Below are positions 34,312-40,939 of a DNA stretch of 64,000 nucleotides, one piece after another. Source of the DNA: Flavobacterium sp. Leaf82 (GTDB lineage Bacteria; Bacteroidota; Bacteroidia; Flavobacteriales; Flavobacteriaceae); the NCBI RefSeq assembly GCF_001422725.1, contig NZ_LMMA01000033.1, positions 62,001 to 126,000 on the forward strand. The letters are read 5' to 3'. Within the stretch, counting starts at the first letter, position 1; each line of letters starts with the position of its first letter. The position numbers and the translations under genes are program-made. The notes beneath the pieces were generated by a model that saw only the letters and a program-made list of their open reading frames with translations, was not told the DNA's origin and made no database searches.

Positions 34312-34545
34312 TTACCTGTTTCCGTCAAGTAATTTCATTTCATCTATAATAGTTGCAATTGCTGATTGTTCTTCTGTTTCCAACTCTTGTGTATATAAAA
34401 GAGTAATTAGAATAGTGTAAGAATCCTCTAAATTTGAATTTTCTTCAAGTTTGAGATCTGGATTCTGATATTTTTGGAGTAATGTTTTGGCACATTCAAA
34501 AGCGCGTTCTTCTAGTGTAGATTCTGTATTTTTTTGAGGTGCCAT
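34312..34545 (-). CDS. Small acidic hypothetical protein
   Basis: A 77-residue acidic, probably helical protein with no signal peptide or membrane segment. No family recognised. Its codon use looks like that of its neighbours and it has an ATG, but it is a single gene bounded by two terminators, so it is probably real yet uncharacterised. Confidence 0.6.
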   Translation of the reverse strand: MAPQKNTESTLEERAFECAKTLLQKYQNPDLKLEENSNLEDSYTILITLLYTQELETEEQSAIATIIDEMKLLDGNR

Positions 34546-34680
34546 TGTTTATGTTATACGTTAAGTATCAAATCTACTGAATTTTTCAATCAATTGTCTT
34601 TTTTTAAAGAGTATAAAAACGGCATTTTATTATTGCGATAAAAACTTAATGTCTATTATTGAACAGAAAAGTAAGTCAAT

Positions 34681-34717
34681 AAAAAAACGGCAATTACTAC
34701 TGTAGTTGCCGTTTTTT
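34681..34717 (-). terminator. Rho-independent terminator after the NdpA-like gene
   Basis: Arms AACGGCAATTACTAC and GTAGTTGCCGTT with A and T runs on either side, so it can act in both directions; it follows the minus-strand gene ending at 34750. Confidence 0.85.
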
Positions 34718-34749
34718 GTTTTAAGTAAGTAATAGAAAATGAATGACTA

Positions 34750-35808
34750 TTAGCTTTTTTCTTCTTTATTGAAATAAACTAAGTAGTAATACATTTGTTT
34801 TTCTTCATCCCAGCCTTTTTCAACAAATTTTTCTGCGCTTTCAGGATTGATAAAATCCATTTTGATCTGGATGTGAGTATCCAGATTAATAACATTTTTA
34901 ATCGATTTTCTAGCATCAGAAACTGCTGCATTAGCAATAGGGAATGAGGTTACATCTTCGATGCTGTATTTTTCTCCTTTATCAACTTTATAGTTTTTGA
35001 ACTCAGGAATCAAGTCAGGATTGTCTAATACTTCATTCAGGAAGTTTTGCTCTTCGAACTGATCATTTTTAGCGAAATAATTCACAGATCGGTTCATAAA
35101 CATTACTTCTTCTTTTTTGTCTTCTGCTGGCAAAACAACATCTTTTGCAAAGTTTTGACAGAATTTCAAGTATTTTTTAGTGATGAAGTTCTCATCTTCA
35201 AAAGCATCAACTGATAAAAAGTGCTCTAACCAGTAACGCGCATCATAACGGTTGCTGTCAACAGTTAGAATTTTGTACCCTTCGTCTTTTTTATAGTTAA
35301 AAATCAAACAGCCTTTATCTAATTTACTCAAGTTAATACCTTGTTGCAAGATCATTTCAAGGTTACTGTTTTTTTCTTCAAATTGTAAAAAATCAGCTTG
35401 TAACTCACTTTTAAAAATTCCGATAGCATCAACAACATTATTGTCGATACTTAGATTTGTTAAATACGTTACATAAACCTCTCCGTTTTTAATGTGAGGA
35501 TGATTTGACTGCTCGAATAAATGCGTTGTGATTCTTTTCGAAATCTCCTGTAAGTTGTTCGGATTGTCAAAAATCTCAGTAGCATATTTAAACATGTCGT
35601 TGTAATCCAAATCGACTTCGTGCGCAAACTGATAATAGTTTTCTTCTTTCTCTCTAAAAGGTTTAAAAAAGTACTCTTTTATCAAAGGAACAATTTCATC
35701 GTTTAGATTAAATGGTTGTTCTGATAAAAAAATCGCTTCGTTTCTGCTTTTGTTTCCTACGCGGTGTATCGCAAGCGTCTCGATGTGGGTGTTGAAAAGG
35801 TTGATCAT
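34750..35808 (-). CDS. Nucleoid-associated protein, NdpA/YejK-like
   Basis: A 352-residue protein resembling the 37-kDa nucleoid-associated family. Supporting segments are ETLAIHRVGNKSRNE at the N-terminus, the central FKSELQADFLQF and GCLIFNYKKDEGYKILTVDSNRYDARYW, and a C-terminal block with VTSFPIANAAVSDARKSIK. E. coli YejK binds DNA and topoisomerase IV. The start codon is directly preceded (7 nt) by an octamer repeat array, which would place the array in the mRNA leader. No promoter box is evident between this gene and the four-helix gene upstream. Confidence 0.8.
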   Translation of the reverse strand: MINLFNTHIETLAIHRVGNKSRNEAIFLSEQPFNLNDEIVPLIKEYFFKPFREKEENYYQFAHEVDLDYNDMFKYATEIFDNPNNLQEISKRITTHLFEQSNHPHIKNGEVYVTYLTNLSIDNNVVDAIGIFKSELQADFLQFEEKNSNLEMILQQGINLSKLDKGCLIFNYKKDEGYKILTVDSNRYDARYWLEHFLSVDAFEDENFITKKYLKFCQNFAKDVVLPAEDKKEEVMFMNRSVNYFAKNDQFEEQNFLNEVLDNPDLIPEFKNYKVDKGEKYSIEDVTSFPIANAAVSDARKSIKNVINLDTHIQIKMDFINPESAEKFVEKGWDEEKQMYYYLVYFNKEEKS

Positions 35809-35815
35809 ATTTAAA

Positions 35816-35850
35816 GGTGCTAAGGTTCTAAGTTGCTAAGGTTCTAAGTG
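35816..35850 (+). repeat. Octamer repeat array (left arm of the four-helix element)
   Basis: Four units with 8-nt period: GGTGCTAA, GGTTCTAA, GTTGCTAA, GGTTCTAA. It sits between the stop codon of the four-helix gene (2 bp away) and the ATG of the NdpA-like gene (7 bp away), and is inverted relative to the array at 36273-36310. Confidence 0.85.
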
Positions 35851-35852
35851 TT

Positions 35853-36212
35853 TTAGTTTCTGTCTTTTAATTTCTTAATAAACGAAACCAACATTCTCTC
35901 TACTTCTCGACTGTCCTCGTATAAATTATTAAATTCTTCTTCGTTAAGATAGGTTATGTTTTTAGCAATCTCTAATTGAGTTTGCATTTCAAATAATGAA
36001 CCTACTGAAATATTTAAAAAGCGTAAAAAATCTTTAGTGCTTTCTCGTCCAAATCCTTCGGCAATATTGCTGGAAATCGAAATGGAACTACGTCTGATTT
36101 GTGAAGTTAATCCAAAGATCTCTTCTTTTGGAAATTTGTTTGTTGAAAAATAGATTTTGGTAATTAAGGCCATTGATTTTTGCCAGATAAGTAGACTTCT
36201 AAAGTTGCTCAT
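35853..36212 (-). CDS. Four-helix bundle protein (23S rRNA intervening-sequence/Avd-like)
   Basis: A 119-residue protein of four helices with the family pattern FRSLLIWQKSMALITKIYF, FPKEEIFGLTSQIRRSSISI, SSNIAEGFGRESTKDFLRFLNIS and GSLFEMQTQLEIAK. This is the four-helix family named for proteins encoded in 23S rRNA intervening sequences and related to the Avd accessory protein of diversity-generating retroelements. Its cellular function is mostly unknown; it is a frequent cargo inserted at many chromosomal sites. It lies in the loop between two inverted octamer arrays that abut the two flanking genes. Confidence 0.92.
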   Translation of the reverse strand: MSNFRSLLIWQKSMALITKIYFSTNKFPKEEIFGLTSQIRRSSISISSNIAEGFGRESTKDFLRFLNISVGSLFEMQTQLEIAKNITYLNEEEFNNLYEDSREVERMLVSFIKKLKDRN

Positions 36213-36272
36213 TTTATATTTAGTTTTTATGCAATAAAATTAAATATAAGAAAAAACTTTCAAAACAAAAAA

Positions 36273-36310
36273 CTTAGAACCTTTGCAACTCAGTACCTTT
36301 GTACCTTTCC
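36273..36310 (-). repeat. Octamer repeat array (right arm of the four-helix element)
   Basis: Inverse units with 8-nt period: CTTAGAAC, CTTTGCAA, CTCAGTAC, CTTTGTAC, CTTTCC. The array ends 2 nt from the stop codon of the pRiA4b ORF-3 gene and 60 bp upstream of the four-helix ATG. Confidence 0.85.
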
Positions 36311-36312
36311 TC

Positions 36313-36852
36313 TTAATTCCAATTCTCCTCAAATCCAAAATCTTCAAAGCTGTCGTCGCCTTCGAACATGTCAAGATCGTCTTCGTCAAGATCATCTTCA
36401 AATTCTCCGTAGATATCATCGTGCATATCTGCTTCGAAGCTTTTTTCTGTAGCTTCGTCAGGCATTTCTCCGTGAGAGAATAAAGTTTCCGGGTAAGGAA
36501 CTCCTGCAATCTGATCTTCAATAGCGGCTAATTCAACTAAGAAAGTCCACATATTAATGAAATCATATACATAGATGATTTTGGTATTATCTTTATCTAA
36601 GATATCAGATAATTGATAATCGCTCATGGTTTTTTGTTCTCCGGGAACGTCGCCGGTATCAAAAAGAGCAATTTCGTCTTCTTGATTCCAAGTTTCATCG
36701 CAAGTATAAAACGAAGCTACTTCCATTCCGTCAAAACCAAAAGCGTTGAAGATTGCATTGTGTAAATCTTCAAGAGTATCATCTTCAAGAATTGCAATGT
36801 CTCTAAAAATATCTTCTTCGGCGTCTAGAATTACTCTAAATTTATAAACCAT
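36313..36852 (-). CDS. Plasmid pRiA4b ORF-3-family protein
   Basis: A 179-residue acidic protein. Its N-terminal half has the family features YKFRVILDAEEDIFRDI, LHNAIFNAFGFDGMEVASF and the signature IYVYDFINMWTFLVEL, usually written YVYDFGDxWxHxI; the usual GD and His are here IN and TF, so the key residues are altered. The C-terminal 45 residues are almost all Asp/Glu/Phe. Function unknown; the name derives from a plasmid and does not mean this is plasmid DNA. Confidence 0.87.
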   Translation of the reverse strand: MVYKFRVILDAEEDIFRDIAILEDDTLEDLHNAIFNAFGFDGMEVASFYTCDETWNQEDEIALFDTGDVPGEQKTMSDYQLSDILDKDNTKIIYVYDFINMWTFLVELAAIEDQIAGVPYPETLFSHGEMPDEATEKSFEADMHDDIYGEFEDDLDEDDLDMFEGDDSFEDFGFEENWN

Positions 36853-36958
36853 AATCTTTGTTTTTTTGAAAGGTCAAAGGTAAAATATAAAAAACGAAAT
36901 ACGAATTGTGAATTACGTTTTGTTGAAAAGATTTTAAAAAGATAGATTAGCGGTTAGT

Positions 36959-37046
36959 TTGTCATTGCGAGGAACGAAGCAACCACACTACAAATAAACG
37001 CAAAATGATTAAACAAGTGAGATTGCTTCGTTCCTCGCAATGACAA
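36959..37046. repeat. GTCATTGCGAGG-type long inverted repeat
   Basis: Two perfect 24-nt arms (36959-36982 and 37023-37046) with core GTCATTGCGAGGAACGAAGC around a 40-nt loop. This is a common Bacteroidota intergenic palindrome; it stands between the HPP and pRiA4b ORF-3 genes. Confidence 0.9.
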
Positions 37047-37053
37047 GTTAAAA

Positions 37054-37653
37054 TCACCTTCCAACCAATCTTTTCCTGATCTTGTGATAATGCTTATGAT
37101 AAGTGCTATGACTAGGATAACTTCTGCTTGAAGTCATATTGTTAAAAATCAATGCTGTTATAAAAAGAATCAGTACACCATCTAAAACCGGAGAAAGTAC
37201 ATACATAAACCCTAAATCTTTTATTTGGGCAGAACCTGTAACCGCTATAAGTGCCGTTGCACCTCCGGGAGGATGAAGTGTTTTGGTAATTTGCATAAAT
37301 ATAATCGAAAGAGAAACGGCCAAAGGCGCTGATAACCAAACAATATCCGGAACCAATTTGTTTATTGTGACTCCAATAACGGCTGAGATAAGATGACCGC
37401 CAATTAAATTTCGAGGTTGCGAGAACGGACTTTGAATAATTCCGTAAACCAATACGCTTGATGCGCCAAAAGAACCAATTAAAAAAACAATATCTGTACC
37501 TGAAAAACGGATGGATTCTAGATAAGAGAGAATTCCGATACCGATAAAAGAACCTATAAATGACCAGAAATGTTCTTTGTAATCTATTAAAGTTTCTTTG
37601 TAAAGTATATAACGTGTTTTACGATACCCTCTTTTTATTTTTGGAGTTGGCAT
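37054..37653 (-). CDS. HPP-family integral membrane protein
   Basis: A 199-residue membrane protein with four or five helices and the family motif HPPGGATAL (about 127-135). The HPP family is often small-anion (for example nitrite) transport-related in cyanobacteria; here the substrate is not known. It is downstream of the ClC channel gene on the same strand, separated by 60 bp with a small palindrome, and may be in the same transcription unit. Confidence 0.9.
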   Translation of the reverse strand: MPTPKIKRGYRKTRYILYKETLIDYKEHFWSFIGSFIGIGILSYLESIRFSGTDIVFLIGSFGASSVLVYGIIQSPFSQPRNLIGGHLISAVIGVTINKLVPDIVWLSAPLAVSLSIIFMQITKTLHPPGGATALIAVTGSAQIKDLGFMYVLSPVLDGVLILFITALIFNNMTSSRSYPSHSTYHKHYHKIRKRLVGR

Positions 37654-37683
37654 AGATGTTTAATATTTTTTGTGGTATTATGC

Positions 37684-37707
37684 GCCATGAATTCGTGAAT
37701 TCTTGGC
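37684..37707. repeat. Short GCCATGAATTC palindrome
   Basis: Arms GCCATGAATTC and GAATTCTTGGC (one mismatch) around GT: a compact copy of the GCCACGAATT family between the HPP and ClC genes. Confidence 0.75.
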
Positions 37708-37713
37708 AAAAAA

Positions 37714-38994
37714 TTATTTAGTCAAGCTTGGAGCGTAACTATATACTGTATAAGGATAAATCATTTTTGCTGTATATTTTGAAATTAAGCAAACTACTAA
37801 AATCGGTAAAAACAAAGTATAATCATTTGTTAATCCGCAGACTAAGAAAATTGCTGTAAATGGCGCGTGAATACTGGCGCTTAAAACAGCAGCCATACCA
37901 AGAATCATAAAATTAACCGGCAGAACATGTACATGGAAAAAAGTGTTAAGAACTGATGCCAGCAATAATCCTAAAAAAGCACCAATAAAAAGGCTGGGAG
38001 CAAAAACTCCACCATCGCCACCAGACGCTAATGTTATCGAAGTTACGATAGGTTTAAGTAATAAAACTCCAACAAAAGTAAAAGCTAAAGTTAATGTTAG
38101 CGGGATTTCGGCTGAATTGCTAAAGATTCCTTTTATAGCGTGATATCCTTCGCCATACAATTGAGGAAAAATAAATAACGAAACACTTAAAACCACAGAA
38201 CCTATTAAGATTTTATAATAATGAGTGTCGATTTTGCCAAACTGAGATTTAAAAAATAAAACACAACGGGTTAAATAAACCGAATTTATTCCGGCTAAAA
38301 TTCCTAAAAGTATAAAATACGGAATCGCTTTTAAATGCCAGGTTGTAATCGAAACGGCAAACAAAGGTTCTTCTTTTAATATTGTAAGTAATCCAAAAGC
38401 GACTGAAACTGCAATTATATTTGAAATAATAAATGCGCGGGTCACTTTTCTGGAAATTACTTCAAGAGCAAATAATATTCCTGCAATTGGACTGCTGAAT
38501 AATGCTGTAACTCCGGCCGCAACTCCTGCACAAATAAGCTCTGTTTTGTATTTACGAAATACATTTTCTTTTTGTTGGGCAACAGATCCAATTGTAGCGG
38601 TGGCAACAACAGTCGAAACTTCGATTCCGGTCGAACCTCCAAAAACAACAGTCAATAATCCGTTTATAAAGTGTGATGGAATTTTATAGGATGGTAAATT
38701 TTTTGAAGTTGATTTGGTACTTTCAAATACTTCCTTGATTCCTTTATTTTCTTTTTTCTTAAAGAGATATTGTCGCAAAAAATAAATTACAGACAATCCA
38801 AAAACCGGAAAAAGTATATAAAACAGAGGATTTACAGATACTTGATGAAAGAAGATTTCTTCGTAATATTCCGTAATTTTTTTAAGTGAGATTCCTAAAA
38901 AGGCAGAAAGAAAGCCAATTAAGATAGAAACGATAACTAATTTTTGAAGGACAATGAATTGATGATTTTTTTTGATTTTCGCCGTTTTGTTCAT
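37714..38994 (-). CDS. ClC-family chloride channel or exchanger
   Basis: A 426-residue membrane protein with about ten helices. ClC selectivity motifs are visible: GGSTGIEVSTVV (the GxEGP-like block, with the gating Glu), and GGDGGVFAPSLFIGAFLG (the GxFxP filter). There are no CBS domains, so it is a short bacterial form. Whether it is a channel or a proton/chloride exchanger depends on residues I cannot align with certainty. A hydrophilic Lys-rich N-terminus (about 1-14) precedes the first helix. Confidence 0.92.
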   Translation of the reverse strand: MNKTAKIKKNHQFIVLQKLVIVSILIGFLSAFLGISLKKITEYYEEIFFHQVSVNPLFYILFPVFGLSVIYFLRQYLFKKKENKGIKEVFESTKSTSKNLPSYKIPSHFINGLLTVVFGGSTGIEVSTVVATATIGSVAQQKENVFRKYKTELICAGVAAGVTALFSSPIAGILFALEVISRKVTRAFIISNIIAVSVAFGLLTILKEEPLFAVSITTWHLKAIPYFILLGILAGINSVYLTRCVLFFKSQFGKIDTHYYKILIGSVVLSVSLFIFPQLYGEGYHAIKGIFSNSAEIPLTLTLAFTFVGVLLLKPIVTSITLASGGDGGVFAPSLFIGAFLGLLLASVLNTFFHVHVLPVNFMILGMAAVLSASIHAPFTAIFLVCGLTNDYTLFLPILVVCLISKYTAKMIYPYTVYSYAPSLTK

Positions 38995-39181
38995 CAGAAG
39001 TGGATTTGTTAATCGCAGAATTATATTTGCGATTTCACAAAATTAAAGAATCATATTCGTTTTTTAATGAAAAACACTCAGTATATTGTGTTAAAGTTAC
39101 TAATTAGAGAAAATTCTTTCACTTGTAAATTAGCTAAAAAGGCACGATTTTCAATTTAGAGACAATGATTTAAAGGCAGTA

Positions 39182-39287
39182 TTTGTCATTTCGACGAAGG
39201 AGAAATCTTCGCAAGAAACTCTACAAAGATTGGCGATTTTGATTGCGGAGCTACTCGTGAAGATTTCTCCTTCGTCGAAATGACAAA
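39182..39287. repeat. GTCATTTCGACG-type long inverted repeat
   Basis: Two perfect 29-nt arms (39182-39210 and 39259-39287), core GTCATTTCGACGAAGGAG, around a 48-nt loop. It occupies the 364-base gap between the VOC gene and the ClC gene; the remainder of that gap (38995-39181) shows nothing recognisable. Confidence 0.92.
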
Positions 39288-39319
39288 CTACACGTTTAAG
39301 CAATATTTTTAAAGAAAAA

Positions 39320-39344
39320 CTTTGCGAATCTGCGACTTTGCGAG
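39320..39344. repeat. Octamer repeat array, CTTTGCGA type
   Basis: Three units with 8-nt period (CTTTGCGA, ATCTGCGA, CTTTGCGA) 14 bp from the stop codon of the VOC gene. Same period and gene-end position as the other octamer arrays. Confidence 0.65.
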
Positions 39345-39358
39345 ATTATTTTAAAACT

Positions 39359-39748
39359 TTATCTTTCATAAAACTCAATAGGCAATAAATCAGGATCAGC
39401 GATAAAAGTAAAACGCTTATCGGTCGTTTCATCAATTCTGATAGGTTCAGATTCGATGTTTTTAGTATTCAAAAATGCGATTGTTTCTTCCAGATTAATG
39501 ACTTCAAAAGCCAAATGACGCAAACCAACGGCTTCAGGTCTTGAAGGTCGTTGTGGAGGATTTGGAAACGAAAATAATTCGACAACATAAATACCGTTCA
39601 AAGCCAAATCGAGTTTGTACGATTGGCGCTCTTCACGGTAGATTTCTCTAATAATAGTTAATCCCAGAATTTCAGTATAAAAAGTTTTGGATTCTTGATA
39701 ATCAGAGCATAAAATGGCAATATGATGAATTTTGTTTAAGGTAAGCAT
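39359..39748 (-). CDS. VOC-superfamily (glyoxalase-like) protein
   Basis: A 129-residue protein with two beta-alpha-beta-beta-beta repeats. It starts IHHIAILCSDYQESKTFYTEILG (metal His near 9) and has VELFSFP, GLRHLAFEV and FIADPDLLPIEFYE, the pattern of the SMU1112c/YaeR subgroup. Metal-binding residues (His, Glu, His, Glu) look intact; the substrate is unknown. Its ATG overlaps the stop codon of the acetyltransferase by one base (TAATG), so the two are translationally coupled. Confidence 0.88.
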   Translation of the reverse strand: MLTLNKIHHIAILCSDYQESKTFYTEILGLTIIREIYREERQSYKLDLALNGIYVVELFSFPNPPQRPSRPEAVGLRHLAFEVINLEETIAFLNTKNIESEPIRIDETTDKRFTFIADPDLLPIEFYER

Positions 39749-40323
39749 TAGATGTTTTTTTCAGGTTCCTGATTTAATTTTCGAATTACTTTTGCCGGAT
39801 TTCCAACGGCTAATGAATTGTCCGGAATATTTTTTGTCACAACAGATCCAGCGCCAATAACGCATCCTTTCCCTATAGTTACTCCAGGACATATTACAGA
39901 ATTACCGCCAATCCAGCAATCATCTCCAATAGAAATTGGTAAAGCATTTTCGAGTGTTTTTCTTAATTCGGCGTCAAGCGGATGAGTTGCTGTATAAATT
40001 TGAACATTTGGTGCAAAAAATACATTCGACCCAATATTTACGGGAGCGCAATCTAGAACAACACAATTGACATTAAAATAAACGTTGTCTCCGCAAGAAA
40101 TATTGTAACCATAATCACAATGAAATGGAGGTTCGATATAAAAACTCTTTCCAACATTCGGGATTAATTCCGCTAAAATTTCTTTCGCTTTTTTGGTCAA
40201 ACGATATTCGGTTACATTTAAGCGGTGTAATAAGTTTTTTGCTTTTCGGCGTTCTTTTACTAAAACAGGATCTCCGGCAATGTAATATTCTCCCGAAATC
40301 ATTTTTTCTTTTTCAGTATTCAT
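39748..40323 (-). CDS. Sugar O-acetyltransferase (maltose/galactoside O-acetyltransferase family)
   Basis: A 191-residue left-handed beta-helix protein of hexapeptide repeats. The N-terminal MISGEYYIAGDPVLVKERRKAKNLLHRLN is the Maa/LacA leader, the catalytic His is in YTATHPLD (about 113), and the C-terminus has GDDCWIGGNSVICPGVTIG, SVVTKNIPDNSLAVGNPAKVI. It transfers acetyl from acetyl-CoA to a sugar hydroxyl, probably as a trimer. It is coupled to the VOC gene and starts 19 bp after the DinB gene ends. Confidence 0.93.
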   Translation of the reverse strand: MNTEKEKMISGEYYIAGDPVLVKERRKAKNLLHRLNVTEYRLTKKAKEILAELIPNVGKSFYIEPPFHCDYGYNISCGDNVYFNVNCVVLDCAPVNIGSNVFFAPNVQIYTATHPLDAELRKTLENALPISIGDDCWIGGNSVICPGVTIGKGCVIGAGSVVTKNIPDNSLAVGNPAKVIRKLNQEPEKNI

Positions 40324-40342
40324 GAAGGTTCGTATTTTTTGT

Positions 40343-40801
40343 TTAAAGTAATTTTTTCAAAATAACAATTTGTCCTAAATGATAAACATCATGCTGAATG
40401 ATTCCGTGTATGTGTTCGTAATATGTATGATTATTGTGTGGATATATTTTTTCGAAATCCGAGTCATCAAAATCTTCAAAAAAAGCATCCCATAATTCCT
40501 GTGATTTTCCAAGACTTTGCAAAGACTGTTCCCAGGCTGCTTCTGATGAATCTAGAATAGGCACGAAATAATTATGATCAGGAGTCGTAACCGTTTCTCC
40601 CTGAACACGCCTTAAAATATTTCTTCTCCATTGGATAAGATGGTTTACGATTTCCCAAATCGTATTTAATTTTGGATTTATTTTTCTGTAAGCCTGCTCA
40701 GCAGTTACATTTTCTAAAGTATGTGCCAAAGTAACCTCCAGCCAAGGATTTCCATTATAAATGGATTGATATAAACTCGAAACTCTTTTACTTTCTGACA
40801 T
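40343..40801 (-). CDS. DinB-family four-helix metal-dependent protein
   Basis: A 152-residue four-helix protein. Candidate metal ligands are His in VNHLIQWRRN (about 53), and two in IIQHDVYHLGQI (about 136 and 140). These match the DinB/YfiT superfamily of thiol-dependent transferase folds. It is upstream of the acetyltransferase on the same strand and probably the first gene of that three-gene unit. Substrate unknown. Confidence 0.88.
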   Translation of the reverse strand: MSESKRVSSLYQSIYNGNPWLEVTLAHTLENVTAEQAYRKINPKLNTIWEIVNHLIQWRRNILRRVQGETVTTPDHNYFVPILDSSEAAWEQSLQSLGKSQELWDAFFEDFDDSDFEKIYPHNNHTYYEHIHGIIQHDVYHLGQIVILKKLL

Positions 40802-40912
40802 AATAGGTCGTTTTTAAAACTTGAAAGCTAAGATACAAATAAGTATTTTACAACTCATCCCTGAAATTCTACAATTGGGTTATTTAATATTTTTTAACTA
40901 AAACTGTTAAAA

Positions 40913-40920
40913 TATATTTG
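40913..40920 (+). promoter_or_regulatory. -7 promoter box of the TonB-receptor gene
   Basis: TATATTTG matches TAnnTTTG, 19 bp upstream of the ATG; no well-spaced TTG. Confidence 0.55.
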
Positions 40921-40939
40921 TCTCATCAAAACCAAGGAT

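Noticed and set aside
36313..36852. Plasmid or insertion-sequence origin, from the pRiA4b ORF-3 name
   Set aside because: The name is historical; no replication gene, transposase or terminal repeats of an IS are seen around it.
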